A stretch of DNA of 41,341 bases from Bacteroidales bacterium (GCA_024400305.1 JAKSMX010000027.1:1-41341), one strand, 5' to 3'; shown: positions 24,420 to 34,032, numbered from the stretch's first letter. The notes: generated from the sequence alone by a model not told the origin. Made by a program: numbers and translations.

Positions 24420-25685
24420 ATGGATGACTATCTTATTGTCATAATATCACTTTTGGCGTCAGCCATGTCGTCGGGCGTTGAGATCTCATTTTTAAGCTCG
24501 AACCGCCTGAAACTTGAACTGGAACTGAAGAAAAACAGTTTCACGGCGAAGCTCACCACGCATTTCTTAAAACACCAGTCGTATTTCATCGGGTTGATTT
24601 TGCTTTGCAACAACATCGCAAACGTCGTCTATGGCATCGCAATAGCAAGAATCCTTGAACCTTTTGTGGAAAACATTCTGCCTCAATCCATCACGAATGA
24701 ATTCACAATACTTCTCTGCCAGACGTTGATTTCAGCATTCATCGTTATGACAATGGGCGAGTTCATACCGAAAGCACTGTGCCGCCTGAACCCGAACAGG
24801 CTCATGAGCATCTTCGCAATCCCGATGATGGTGCTTTACATCCTGCTTTTCCCATTGACATTCATATACATAACCATTTCCGAACTTATCATAAAATATT
24901 TTTTCAGAATAAAAATCAACCCGGAAGACTACAAGCTAAGCACGGTTGACCTCAACGATTACCTGAAGGAATACGCCGATCTGGATAAGAAAAACGAAGA
25001 CATCCAGCAGGGCATCGAGCTGTTCCAGAACGCCATTGACTTCCCGACAGTGAAGCTGCGCGAATGCATGCAGCCACGCAATGAACTGATTGCCATTGAC
25101 ATAAACGACAGCATCAGCGAAGCGAAATCCGTGATTGAAGAGACGAAACATTCAAAACTTCTTGTCTTTGAAGGCAATCTCGACAACATCGTGGGCTACA
25201 TCCACATCAACGACCTGCTGCTGAAAGGCGACGACGTGAGGCAAAAAGTCAGGCCGATTGAGTTTTATCCTGAAACATACGGCGCACAGGACCTTCTCCA
25301 GCACCTCTCAAAAACGCGGCAGAGCATCGCCGTCGTCGTTGACGAGTTCGGGGGAACCGCCGGAATCATCACCATCGAAGACCTGATCGAGGAGATTTTC
25401 GGAGAGATTGAAGACGAATACGACGAAAACGACGACATCGAAAAGACCATCAGCGAAAACGACAGGATCTTCTCGGCCAGATTGGAAATCGACTACCTGA
25501 ACAAGACCTACAGATACGATTTCCCGGAATCTGACGACTATGAGACCCTTGCCGGTTATATCATACATTATCATGAAAGTATTCCAAAAACAGGAGAGGA
25601 AATCGTCATCGGCGACTACCTTTTCAAGATAACGAAGGCATCAAGCACCCGTCTTGAAGAAGTGGAAATCAAAAACAATCAATAA
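24420..25685 (+). CDS. CNNM/CBS/CorC-domain membrane protein
   Basis: This 421-residue protein has an N-terminal CNNM (DUF21) domain with several membrane helices (about 1-165, MGEFIPKALCRLNPNRLM), a pair of CBS domains (about 205-325, including VVVDEFGGTAGIITIEDLIEEIFG) and a C-terminal CorC/HlyC domain (ETLAGYIIHYHESIPKTGEE). Members act in magnesium or cation homeostasis and are often labelled hemolysin; in some Bacteroidota a relative is GldE. It follows lptC by 15 bases. The ion and direction of transport are not known from sequence. Confidence 0.88.
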   Translation: MDDYLIVIISLLASAMSSGVEISFLSSNRLKLELELKKNSFTAKLTTHFLKHQSYFIGLILLCNNIANVVYGIAIARILEPFVENILPQSITNEFTILLCQTLISAFIVMTMGEFIPKALCRLNPNRLMSIFAIPMMVLYILLFPLTFIYITISELIIKYFFRIKINPEDYKLSTVDLNDYLKEYADLDKKNEDIQQGIELFQNAIDFPTVKLRECMQPRNELIAIDINDSISEAKSVIEETKHSKLLVFEGNLDNIVGYIHINDLLLKGDDVRQKVRPIEFYPETYGAQDLLQHLSKTRQSIAVVVDEFGGTAGIITIEDLIEEIFGEIEDEYDENDDIEKTISENDRIFSARLEIDYLNKTYRYDFPESDDYETLAGYIIHYHESIPKTGEEIVIGDYLFKITKASSTRLEEVEIKNNQ

Positions 25686-25741
25686 GTTATGCTTTGATTT
25701 AAAAAATATTCCATTAATGTCATTCATATTGATGATTTTTG

Positions 25742-25749
25742 TAAATTTG
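25742..25749 (+). promoter_or_regulatory. Promoter -7 element for PpiD-like gene
   Basis: TAAATTTG fits TAnnTTTG, 56 bases before the ATG in an AT-rich spacer; no clear -33 element. Confidence 0.5.
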
Positions 25750-25805
25750 CACGCTTAAAATTATAACTAAACGGAAAATAAATAAATAGAAAGAAAAATA
25801 AAGCT

Positions 25806-27902
25806 ATGGCAGCAATTGGAACAATCAGAAAACACTACGGCCTTTTGGTTATCATCATAGGCCTTGCACTTTTGGCCTTTGTATTAGGTGACCTCTTCAG
25901 AAGCACGGGCAGAAGACAAACGAACAACGTTGCAGTGGTTGACGGTGAGAAAATCTCTTACCAGGACTATTCAAATCTTGTGGATGTCAACATCGAGAAC
26001 GCAAAGAGAAACGGCACTCTTTCAAATGACGACACGTTCACGCTCCGCAACCAGACACTTGACCAGATGATCAGAAAAATCATCATGGACAAAGAATTCA
26101 AATCACTCGGACTCACAGTGTCATCTGATGAACTCTTCGACCAGTTCACAGGCGAAAACCCCAATCAGTATGTCCGTCAGAGCTTCACCGACGCGAACGG
26201 CAACTTTGACAGAGAAGCAGTTCTCAACACCATGAGAGAGCTTCAGAACCTCGACCCGACCTATCAGGCACAGTGGCTCAAGTTTGAAGACGCCATCAAG
26301 GAAGAGAGAATGAATGAGAAATATGACAATCTCCTCAAGAAAAGTTTCTATATGCCGACGAAACTGGCAGAGCGTTACTATGCCAGCAAGAATGACAAGA
26401 GAACCGCCGAGGTCTATGCAGTACGCTACACATCCATTCCGGATTCGACGGTCGTTTTGACAGCGCAGGACAACAAGGCGTTCTATGAAGCCAACAAGAA
26501 CAAATATCAGACAGATGAGACACGCAGCATCGACTACATCATCTTCGACGTCAAGCCTTCACAGGCCGACAGGCAGGATGCAATGCAGTATGTCGCAGAC
26601 ACAAAAGCAGGCTTGGCTGAAACAGCAAATGTCGCCAACTTCGTCGCCTACAACTCTGACATGCCTTACGACAGCACATGGAAATCATCGAAGGACCTTC
26701 CGGTCGTTGTTGAAAACGAAATCGTGGAAAACGAAGTCGGTCATGTCTTCGGACCATACGAAAACAACGGCTACTTCAACGTCGGCAGAATCATGGCAAA
26801 GGAAGACCGTTCAGACTCCCTGATGGCTTCACATATATTAATAGGTTATGAGGGCGCACTTCGTTCACAGGCCACGCGCACGAAAGACGAAGCCAACAAA
26901 CTGGCCGACAGCCTCTTGAACGTCGCGAAGAAAGCTAAAGATTTCGAAGCACTCGCAACGGAATTCAGCGATGACCCGTCAGCAAAGACAAACAACGGCG
27001 ACCTCGGCTGGTTCACCGACGGACAGATGGTTGCTGATTTCAACGAGTTTGTCCAAGACAACAAAGTCGGCACAATCGGCATGGTCGAGACACCATTCGG
27101 ATTCCACATCATCAAAGTCACCGGCAAGAACGATCCGAAGCCGATGGCACGCATCGCCGTCATCGCACGCGAAATCTCGGCAAGCACAGCCACATTCCAG
27201 GATGTGTTCTCACAGGCCAACAAGTTCAGCACAGAAGTCAAAAACGCCGAACAGTTCAACAAAGTCGTTGAAGAACAAGGTCTCAACAAGCGCACTTTCC
27301 CGACAATGAGAAAGAACACCAACCGCATCACAGGCCTCAACAACCCGCGTGAAATAGTCCGCTGGGCATTCAAGAAAGAGACAAAAGTCGGTGACATCTC
27401 AACAATCTTCGACCTCGAAAACATGTACGTCATCGCCATGGTCACAAAAGCGATGCCGGAAGGTGCCACACCAATGGAAGAAGTCGCGGAACGCTACTCA
27501 TACCTGATCAAGAAAGAAAAGAAAGGTGACATGCTCGTGCAGAAGGCGGCGGCATACGGCACCGACTACGAAAAGATGATCAACGAACTCGGCGGCGAGA
27601 AGACAAGCGTCGAAAACATCACGTTGGAAGGCCGCTCGTTCGGCAGCTTCGGACTGGAAGACAAAGCCATCGGAACAGCAATGGCGATGGGCGAAAACGT
27701 CTATTCACCAATCATCAAAGGCGGCAACGCGATGTTCGTCATCAAAGTCACAGGCGAAACGAAAGCGGCTGCGACCACAGACTACAGCGCAATCAAACGC
27801 GAGAAACAGTCGGTGTTCAACAATGCACTCCTCAACGGAGCAGCATATTCGGCACTCTACGACGACACCAAGATTGAGAACAACGGAATCCTCTTCTTCT
27901 AA
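25806..27902 (+). CDS. PpiD-like periplasmic peptidyl-prolyl isomerase
   Basis: This 698-residue protein begins MAAIGTIRKHYGLLVIIIG, with one membrane helix (about 12-32), then a SurA_N-like region and a parvulin (PPIC) domain at about 340-440: MASHILIGYEG, ALATEFSDDPSAKTNNGDLGWF and TPFGFHIIKVTGKN. The C-terminal part is long, with a second, degenerate parvulin-like region. This is the PpiD/SurA type: an anchored periplasmic foldase that assists outer-membrane protein folding. It fits the preceding envelope genes. A terminator follows immediately. Confidence 0.88.
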   Translation: MAAIGTIRKHYGLLVIIIGLALLAFVLGDLFRSTGRRQTNNVAVVDGEKISYQDYSNLVDVNIENAKRNGTLSNDDTFTLRNQTLDQMIRKIIMDKEFKSLGLTVSSDELFDQFTGENPNQYVRQSFTDANGNFDREAVLNTMRELQNLDPTYQAQWLKFEDAIKEERMNEKYDNLLKKSFYMPTKLAERYYASKNDKRTAEVYAVRYTSIPDSTVVLTAQDNKAFYEANKNKYQTDETRSIDYIIFDVKPSQADRQDAMQYVADTKAGLAETANVANFVAYNSDMPYDSTWKSSKDLPVVVENEIVENEVGHVFGPYENNGYFNVGRIMAKEDRSDSLMASHILIGYEGALRSQATRTKDEANKLADSLLNVAKKAKDFEALATEFSDDPSAKTNNGDLGWFTDGQMVADFNEFVQDNKVGTIGMVETPFGFHIIKVTGKNDPKPMARIAVIAREISASTATFQDVFSQANKFSTEVKNAEQFNKVVEEQGLNKRTFPTMRKNTNRITGLNNPREIVRWAFKKETKVGDISTIFDLENMYVIAMVTKAMPEGATPMEEVAERYSYLIKKEKKGDMLVQKAAAYGTDYEKMINELGGEKTSVENITLEGRSFGSFGLEDKAIGTAMAMGENVYSPIIKGGNAMFVIKVTGETKAAATTDYSAIKREKQSVFNNALLNGAAYSALYDDTKIENNGILFF

Positions 27903-27923
27903 CAGATGAGAGATAAAAGATAA

Positions 27924-27955
27924 GAGAGGCCGGCGATGAACCGGCCTCTCTTTTT
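27924..27955 (+). terminator. Intrinsic terminator after PpiD-like gene
   Basis: GAGAGGCCGG-cgatgaa-CCGGCCTCTC (10 bp) followed by TTTTT, a textbook terminator that marks the end of the core gene block. Confidence 0.92.
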
Positions 27956-28063
27956 GTAACCACGAAGTTTCAATGGCTTCACCCTAAAACCTCTAAATCA
28001 CCTAAAACTTCTGAAACACCTAAATCACCTAATTTTCCTCAACCACCCAATAACTTTTTTTCC

Positions 28064-28071
28064 TATTTTTG
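28064..28071 (+). promoter_or_regulatory. Promoter -7 element for TPR-HTH regulator
   Basis: TATTTTTG lies 6 bases before the ATG at 28077, implying a very short or absent leader. The stretch from here into the signal-peptide codons closely resembles that at 35483. Confidence 0.5.
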
Positions 28072-28076
28072 CCGCC

Positions 28077-29735
28077 ATGAAAAAACTCCTCGCCATATTG
28101 TCAGCCCTGATGCTCGCCGTGACCGCGATGTCTTGCTCCCACGGCAGATGCGACCTCGCGGCAGACACGCTCTACCGCATGGAATGTTTCTATCAAATAT
28201 ACCCCGACAGCGCGTTGCGAATCCTCGACACATTAGATGTTGACGCACTTACGGCGAAGGAAAGGGCGCATTACTGCCTCCTCAAATCGGGCGTGAGAGA
28301 CATGATGCTGCAAAACGATGCGGAGACGGACTCGCTTTTGCAAGAGGCCGTTGACTATTTCATCGGTGGCCGCGACAAGTATTATGAAGCCTTGGCATAT
28401 ATGGCGCTGGCGAGACAATATGGTTTGAACGGCGAGGGGATACAGACCATCCTCGACTGCCGCCTGAAAGCCCTGCAAAGCATCGGGCAGTGCCGGCATG
28501 TGGATGAACGGCTGATCCGTTTCTCACCAGTCCCGACCGACGAACAGAATGAGATCGACCGCATGAAATACGCCATACACCAACGCATCGGCATGTCGTA
28601 CGCCGCATCGGGTTATTACAGGGAAGGCATCGGACATCTGAAGCAAGCCGACAGCTATTACGCCGAAAAGGAAAATTTCAGATGCAGGCTCATCACGGCA
28701 TTTCCTTTGGGAATGTCTTACCTGGCTGTCAATGAATACGACAGCTGCCTGATGTATTATCAGGTCGGGCTGCATTCCGCCGAAATGATCGGCGACATCG
28801 TCGAGGCTTCATATTTCCATAATGCGCTGGCCACATATTATCTCTGTTGCTATGAGACACAACATTATGAAGATGAAGAAGACGGGATGGCACTGATTCG
28901 CCGTGCGGTTGATGAATGTCATTCGGGCTTAGAGGACCTGCGTTTCATCGATGAGAAGCTTTCGCGTGTCTATCGCCGCGAGCTGCTTGAAGACCTGACA
29001 CAAGCCTATTTCAATCTGCAGCAATACGATTCCTGTGTCTGTTACGCCCGGATGGCGGAGGAGATGAGAGATGAATCCAAAAACAGCATCCTTTTAGACA
29101 AATATCTGTACATGTCTTACAAAGCCCTTGGCGATGAGGCGAATGCAGCCGTCTATGCGGGAAGGCTGATAGAAAACGTTTCCCGTGACGGCGTCGAGCA
29201 GAAGGCCGTGGCCGAGGTGAAGGCCGAATACGACAAGCAGCTGGAGATGCAGCGCATGGAAAGCGAGCATAAGTTGAGACGTTACCGCCTTTATCTCTGC
29301 ATCGCATTGCTTGCCGTCACGCTGATGGCTTTGCTCTGGACGGCGTTCCGTTACCGCAAGAACAAGGAATTAGAGACGCTGAGGCTTCGCGACGCGCAGC
29401 TCCGGCTGCAATCGGAGCTGGAGAAGACCTCGCGGCATCAAAAGGAGATGCTGCGGCAGCGGGTCATGGCGATGTACCTGGCGGGAGGCGGCGACAGGCT
29501 GCGGCGTATCATGGATGAGTTCGGCGACACCTATCCGGCAGCTGCGGAGAATATCCGGCGTGTCTGCCCGAATCTTAACGACACCGAACGCCGCATCGTC
29601 ATACTTTCGTTCCTCGGCTTACGCGCTAAAGAGGTGGCCGACCTGCTGGGGCTGAAGGAAAACACGGTGACGCAATACCGCTCAAACATCAAGAAAAAAG
29701 CCGACGCCGACATCGTCTCCACCTTTATTGGGTGA
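28077..29735 (+). CDS. Lipoprotein-TPR-TM-HTH transcriptional regulator
   Basis: This 552-residue protein starts with a lipobox signal (LMLAVTAMSC), followed by TPR-like helices over about 30-380. A membrane helix lies at about 405-425 (LYLCIALLAVTLMALLWTAF), then a coiled coil, and a C-terminal HTH at about 500-548 (LNDTERRIVILSFLGLRAKEVADLLG). The layout predicts a periplasmic TPR sensor with a cytosolic DNA-binding end, a Bacteroidota one-component regulator. It lies upstream of three exported-protein genes that it could control. It is the intact relative of the split gene at 35496 and the decayed one at 39654. Confidence 0.82.
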   Translation: MKKLLAILSALMLAVTAMSCSHGRCDLAADTLYRMECFYQIYPDSALRILDTLDVDALTAKERAHYCLLKSGVRDMMLQNDAETDSLLQEAVDYFIGGRDKYYEALAYMALARQYGLNGEGIQTILDCRLKALQSIGQCRHVDERLIRFSPVPTDEQNEIDRMKYAIHQRIGMSYAASGYYREGIGHLKQADSYYAEKENFRCRLITAFPLGMSYLAVNEYDSCLMYYQVGLHSAEMIGDIVEASYFHNALATYYLCCYETQHYEDEEDGMALIRRAVDECHSGLEDLRFIDEKLSRVYRRELLEDLTQAYFNLQQYDSCVCYARMAEEMRDESKNSILLDKYLYMSYKALGDEANAAVYAGRLIENVSRDGVEQKAVAEVKAEYDKQLEMQRMESEHKLRRYRLYLCIALLAVTLMALLWTAFRYRKNKELETLRLRDAQLRLQSELEKTSRHQKEMLRQRVMAMYLAGGGDRLRRIMDEFGDTYPAAAENIRRVCPNLNDTERRIVILSFLGLRAKEVADLLGLKENTVTQYRSNIKKKADADIVSTFIG

Positions 29736-29824
29736 CAAAAACCTATATTCTTTATTTTGTAAAATCTTGTTTTTCAATTGCTTGCGCTTTTCATAAAGCG
29801 TAAAAACCTATATTGTGGCCTTAT

Positions 29825-29847
29825 GTCGGGCATTCCGGCGTTTTTTT
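29825..29847 (+). terminator. Possible terminator after TPR-HTH regulator
   Basis: GTCGG-gcatt-CCGGC (one G-T pair) followed by a T7 run after one G. The stem is short, but the T tract is good. Confidence 0.5.
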
Positions 29848-29851
29848 GTCA

Positions 29852-29859
29852 TAACTTTG
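29852..29859 (+). promoter_or_regulatory. Promoter -7 element for T9SS cargo gene
   Basis: TAACTTTG fits TAnnTTTG, 60 bases before the ATG at 29920. Separate transcription from the regulator is implied. Confidence 0.5.
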
Positions 29860-29876
29860 CCGAAATAAAACAAATA

Positions 29877-29955
29877 AGGAAAACAACATTTTCAATTCAT
29901 AACAAAAATTTTAAACAAGATGAAAAAAGTATTACTTTCGGCGGCCATGTTCGCC
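29877..29955 (+). repeat. Duplicated leader plus signal-peptide start, copy 1
   Basis: Seventy-nine bases covering the 5' leader and first 12 codons of the gene at 29920 are nearly identical to 31415-31493. Beyond this the two genes are unrelated. Confidence 0.85.
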
Positions 29956-31416
29956 ATCATGCTCTGCTGCAACTGCCGGGCGCAGGAAATGGAGGAAATC
30001 ATGTATTCAGACGATTCATGGTTGTCGTACATGACTTATGTGGACGATGACACGTTCATGGCTCAAAAAAGCGTTGCCGACGAAAATATGGTCTGGACGG
30101 AGCTTCACCTCGTAAAGATGAATGACTCCGGCGAAGAGCTTGCGTCAACTTTGTTATGGTCGGGTGATGAACTTGCCGAAGTGGTTTGGACGAGTCCTTT
30201 CCAACATCTTCCGAATGGTGACTATGCGTTCTTTTTCGCCAAGAAAGTTGGCGGGACGGCAACATTCCACAAGGTGTCAATCGATGACGACCTGAATTTG
30301 ACATTCAGCCGACTTAACTGGGAGACAGACGATTATAACGATTATGACGACATGACTTTCTATCCGTACAATACAGGTCTGGTGGTTGACAGGGATGGCG
30401 GCGCGATAATCACCTACCCGCCGTACAGCCAATATCACATCAATGGAACAGAATCCATGCAATTCCTCAAGTTTGATTCGGAAGGCAATCTTGTCGGGCA
30501 ACGTCTGATGGAAGGTCTTCGCGGACAAGACCGTCACCACACACTGCCTTCGCCTGACTCTACAGGCTGCCGCATCATCCTCAGGAGTGCCGGCTCGTCA
30601 TACTTGGATTGCTACACCTTGGATGCCGAACTTAACACGGTGGCTGTAAAGGAGAATGTCGAAGACCTGTCGTGGCCGTATCAAAGCTGCCGTTTCGCCT
30701 ATCTGCGTACTAATCAAGCCAATGGGAAGACATATTCAATCAACACTGTTGATTGCCCGTATCCACCATCATACATTTCGTCGGATATTATGATGAGTTT
30801 TTATGACAGGGACAATTTCAAGCAGATGAAATATTCATGGGGCATCAACACTCCGGAAAGGGATAACGGAGGTGTGCTGCAAACCATTGATTTTGATGCT
30901 GAAAACAACGTGTATATGGCAGGCGAAATGGATCCCCAAGGGTATTTTATGAATCGTAACCTTTATATAGTTTGTTTTGATGAGAACCTGAACAAATTCA
31001 ATGAGATTTACTACAAGCATGATTATTATGTTTACACGTTGTTAGGCTTGGCTGCAATTCCGTCTGGCGGATGTATCATCAGCTGTCACAAAAGTGATTT
31101 ACATGCCGGCAATTTGGGACACAGCATTTATAAAATCCCGCACGAGGCCTTCCTCGGCATCGATGAAGCTCACGACGCAGGCTTTGCCGTCGCCGTCGCC
31201 TACCCCAACCCGGGCGGCAACACCTTGAACATCAGGACCGCGCTCACCGGCTCGCACGTGGAGCTTTACGACACGGACGGAAGGCTTGTCGGCAGACACG
31301 ACATCACCGGTGCCGTCACCACGATAAGCACCGAGAACCTGCCATCGGGGGTCTATGTCTGGAAAATGATCAAGGACGGGAGCGAGGCCGAGAGCGGGAA
31401 GTGGGTGAAGGAATAG
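29920..31416 (+). CDS. T9SS-exported protein, paralog 1
   Basis: This 498-residue protein has a signal peptide (MKKVLLSAAMFAIMLCC, cleavage near CRAQ), a body of repeated beta strands with many Tyr/Asp (propeller-like, for example DAENNVYMAGEMDPQGYF), and a C-terminal sorting domain at about 409-498. That domain has YPNPGGNTLNIRTAL, VELYDTDGRLVGRH and LPSGVYVWKMIKDG. T9SS cargo is exported across the outer membrane and often attached to the surface. The body resembles that of the gene at 32541 at moderate identity, while the sorting domain is nearly identical. The body is more AT-rich than the domain. Confidence 0.82.
   Translation: MKKVLLSAAMFAIMLCCNCRAQEMEEIMYSDDSWLSYMTYVDDDTFMAQKSVADENMVWTELHLVKMNDSGEELASTLLWSGDELAEVVWTSPFQHLPNGDYAFFFAKKVGGTATFHKVSIDDDLNLTFSRLNWETDDYNDYDDMTFYPYNTGLVVDRDGGAIITYPPYSQYHINGTESMQFLKFDSEGNLVGQRLMEGLRGQDRHHTLPSPDSTGCRIILRSAGSSYLDCYTLDAELNTVAVKENVEDLSWPYQSCRFAYLRTNQANGKTYSINTVDCPYPPSYISSDIMMSFYDRDNFKQMKYSWGINTPERDNGGVLQTIDFDAENNVYMAGEMDPQGYFMNRNLYIVCFDENLNKFNEIYYKHDYYVYTLLGLAAIPSGGCIISCHKSDLHAGNLGHSIYKIPHEAFLGIDEAHDAGFAVAVAYPNPGGNTLNIRTALTGSHVELYDTDGRLVGRHDITGAVTTISTENLPSGVYVWKMIKDGSEAESGKWVKE
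31144..31416 (+). repeat. Near-identical T9SS sorting-domain coding repeat, copy 1
   Basis: These 273 bases, to the stop codon, differ from 33747-34019 at about 7 positions by eye (about 97% identity), while the upstream gene bodies are strongly diverged. It marks gene conversion or reuse of a sorting-domain cassette. Confidence 0.88.
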
Positions 31417-31493
31417 GAAACAACATTTTTCAATTCATAACAAAATTTTTAAACAAAATGAAAAAAGTATTATTTTCGGCGGCCATGTTCGCC
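31415..31493 (+). repeat. Duplicated leader plus signal-peptide start, copy 2
   Basis: Nearly identical to 29877-29955. It begins within the stop codon of the preceding gene and covers the leader and first 12 codons of the lipoprotein gene. Confidence 0.85.
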
Positions 31494-32483
31494 ACAATCG
31501 CAGGCGTGATGCTTATGACATCATGCAAGAAACAACAGGACACAATTGTCAAAAAAGATGCAGCACCATTCGAGCAGGGCGTTTCGGGAAGCGAGCAGAA
31601 AATCATTGACTTCATCGACTCGTATTCGGCGTTCAAGAAAGGCGCGAAGGTCGAAGGGGAGCCTGTAAGCCTTGAAGAAGCCCGCTGGCAGTGGGAGACG
31701 ACGTTCAACTACTGCTACGGGTTCACGCAAGATGAGCATAGTGACATGAGACATGACACTGTGTGCGTGGCTTTGCCAAAGACTGATCCCGATGGCAACA
31801 TTGCCTATGTTGACATTTTGCAAACCTATGTCAACATTGTTGATGCCGTGCGTGAGTGCTATAATGCCATTGATATGGATGGCAAGTTCCTGAAGTATGT
31901 TACTATTAGTTTTGATAATGGGACAAAGGATGGTGATAAGGCGACTGTCGTGATAAATACAGGGAAAAGCGTGAATGGCATAGATCCGCAAGGCCCGTTC
32001 AATGTTGGAGAGTGCTATCTGTGGGGAGCCATGGGTGATCTTGAATTAGCTAACGCTGCACCTGGGCAGATAAAGTCAAAAGTGTTTGACTATGACCTTC
32101 GAATGATGTATTACTACACGCCGTGTCCAACATGCACCACTTGGATTGATAATATTTCTGACACTACATACTATGGCTATTTAGAGAACAATGATTCGCT
32201 ATTTTATGTTGAGGGTTTAACAAAAGAGGAGGTTCAGAATTATCAAATCTGTTATGATGACTTGAACAAGGAATATTACTATATAGTCAAACGAGGACAT
32301 TGGGGACAGCCTACCAACTTGTATGGTGTTGATTGGTATTATTACACAGACGTGCTATCTTTTGGAGGTGCGTCAGGTCATGACGTATTTTCCATTTGGC
32401 ACTTATTCAAAGTGTTCCGCTGTGTCCGCCATTGGAGGCATGGAGATACACCCTATCCAATTCCGATTAACGAAGAACATTAA
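31458..32483 (+). CDS. Lipoprotein of unknown function
   Basis: The start at 31458 gives a 341-residue lipoprotein with lipobox GVMLMTSC, then KKQQDTIVKKD, a lysine-rich tether. The body has Trp/Tyr-rich segments and a CPTCTTW pair of cysteines, but no recognised domain and no T9SS end. Its first 12 codons and leader duplicate those of the gene at 29920. It lies between two T9SS cargo paralogs and may be co-transcribed with the first. An alternative start at 31401 overlaps the upstream gene and lacks a signal. Confidence 0.72.
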   Translation: MKKVLFSAAMFATIAGVMLMTSCKKQQDTIVKKDAAPFEQGVSGSEQKIIDFIDSYSAFKKGAKVEGEPVSLEEARWQWETTFNYCYGFTQDEHSDMRHDTVCVALPKTDPDGNIAYVDILQTYVNIVDAVRECYNAIDMDGKFLKYVTISFDNGTKDGDKATVVINTGKSVNGIDPQGPFNVGECYLWGAMGDLELANAAPGQIKSKVFDYDLRMMYYYTPCPTCTTWIDNISDTTYYGYLENNDSLFYVEGLTKEEVQNYQICYDDLNKEYYYIVKRGHWGQPTNLYGVDWYYYTDVLSFGGASGHDVFSIWHLFKVFRCVRHWRHGDTPYPIPINEEH

Positions 32484-32489
32484 TCATTC

Positions 32490-32522
32490 AATGCAAGAGT
32501 ACGGCTTGCCGTCTCTTGCATT
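32490..32522 (+). terminator. Hairpin between lipoprotein and T9SS paralog 2
   Basis: AATGCAAGAG with CTCTTGCATT (10 bp perfect), plus inner ACGG/CCGT. No T run follows, so it may attenuate or protect the transcript rather than end it; it stops 18 bases before the next ATG. Confidence 0.5.
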
Positions 32523-32540
32523 CATCTTATTGAAACTATT

Positions 32541-34019
32541 ATGAGAAAATTATTATTTGTTGTTGTATTAGTCTCCTTGTCGGCTCTAAATCATCTTCAG
32601 GCTCAAACTCCACAAAGATTTTTTGAACGCCATTATATTGACGACCTCATTTTCATGAATGATAGCGATCTGCTTGTTTTAGGAGCTGATGAAGCAGCGG
32701 ATGTCGCACTTTACAAGGTTGATGAAAACGGAGATGTTGTCAATTCCGTTGTCCTTCCAAGTATAAAGGATAATAATAGTTTGAGGCATCTTGCGCATTT
32801 CAATGATGGCTCGGTTGGCCTTCTTGTCACGAAATACACAAGCGACACCATCCGGCTGCAAAAAATGACAATCCATGATGACTTGTCGGTCGATACGCTT
32901 GATTTCAAGTGGATTGGTTATGATTTTTACAGGTTTGTTGCAGGGGGAGAGCAATGGGTTGAGGATGCTTTTGGCAATTTCTTTTACTCCTATTATGTTG
33001 ACACCCTCTGGACAAGCGGTCATCACGGTTTAAGGATACTGAAATTCGATGGAAACGGCAATCTGCTAACAGAAAGGCTTTTCGACGACCCAATTCCTTC
33101 GTCAAGTGGGTGTTATATGTTCCCAACGCCAGACAGGATGGGCTGCAGACTCGTTTTGGCTGGTTGGGGAAGATACACGATTTACAATTGCCATACTCTG
33201 GATGGCGACCTCAACACTGTAAGTGTCAAAGAGAATATCGATCAGTTGTCATTTCCGGTGGAATGCGGTGAAAACGCGTGTTTCCGAATGAATCCCAACA
33301 ATGGCAGGACTTATACTATCAATTGTCAATTGGAGATTCAGCCCGACCCTAACGATCCATACGGCAATCCGATGGTCGTACACAATCATGACATTCTCAT
33401 GAGTATGTTCGACGCCGACAATTTCGAACAAATGGCCTACACTTGGGGCATTACCACATCTGTGCCAAGTGTACCAGGTCAACCGAACTCCATTGATTTT
33501 GACCGAGAAGGCGATGTTTACATGGTAGGCGGCATGGATAAGCCAGCTTTTTTTTCAAAAAGCCTATATATAGTCCATTTGGACGAAGACCTGAACAAAT
33601 TGGATGAGATATATTACAGGGAGGACGGCTACGATCTTGTTTATGTAGGTGGGATGCGCGTCGGTGCCAATGGCGATGTTTTTGTCAACTGCCAGATTTG
33701 GAAACCGAATGAACCAGCCTTCGGTGCCATTTTGAAGTTTCCCGCCGAGGCCTTCCTCGGCATCGACGAGGCTCACGACGCAGGCTTTGCCGTCGCCGTC
33801 GCCTACCCGAACCCGGGCGGCAGCACCTTGAACATCAGGACCGCGCTCACCGGCTCGCACGTGGAGCTTTACGACACGGACGGAAGGCTTGTCGGCAGAC
33901 ACGACATCACCGGTGCCGTCACCACGATAAGCACCGAGAACCTGCCATCGGGGGTCTATGTCTGGAAAGTGATCAAGGACGGGAGCGAGGCCGAGAGCGG
34001 GAAGTGGGTGAAGAAATAA
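32541..34019 (+). CDS. T9SS-exported protein, paralog 2
   Basis: This 492-residue protein has a signal peptide (LLFVVVLVSLSALNHLQAQ), a beta-rich body with LKFDGNGNLLTERLFDD and TLDGDLNTVSVKENIDQLS matching segments of paralog 1, and a C-terminal T9SS sorting domain over the last 90 or so residues (YPNPGGSTLNIRTAL). Body segments align with paralog 1 at modest identity by eye, while the sorting domain is almost unchanged in DNA. It probably acts at or outside the cell surface; substrate and role are unknown. Confidence 0.82.
   Translation: MRKLLFVVVLVSLSALNHLQAQTPQRFFERHYIDDLIFMNDSDLLVLGADEAADVALYKVDENGDVVNSVVLPSIKDNNSLRHLAHFNDGSVGLLVTKYTSDTIRLQKMTIHDDLSVDTLDFKWIGYDFYRFVAGGEQWVEDAFGNFFYSYYVDTLWTSGHHGLRILKFDGNGNLLTERLFDDPIPSSSGCYMFPTPDRMGCRLVLAGWGRYTIYNCHTLDGDLNTVSVKENIDQLSFPVECGENACFRMNPNNGRTYTINCQLEIQPDPNDPYGNPMVVHNHDILMSMFDADNFEQMAYTWGITTSVPSVPGQPNSIDFDREGDVYMVGGMDKPAFFSKSLYIVHLDEDLNKLDEIYYREDGYDLVYVGGMRVGANGDVFVNCQIWKPNEPAFGAILKFPAEAFLGIDEAHDAGFAVAVAYPNPGGSTLNIRTALTGSHVELYDTDGRLVGRHDITGAVTTISTENLPSGVYVWKVIKDGSEAESGKWVKK
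33747..34019 (+). repeat. Near-identical T9SS sorting-domain coding repeat, copy 2
   Basis: Partner of 31144-31416, equal in length, with about 7 differences. Copying ends at or near the stop codon and does not continue downstream. Confidence 0.88.
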
Positions 34020-34032
34020 GTTTTTTATGTGA

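Noticed and set aside
32323-32544. Frameshift at the end of the lipoprotein gene
   Set aside because: The alternative frame reads no recognisable continuation and the annotated end is followed by a hairpin, so the gene is taken as intact.
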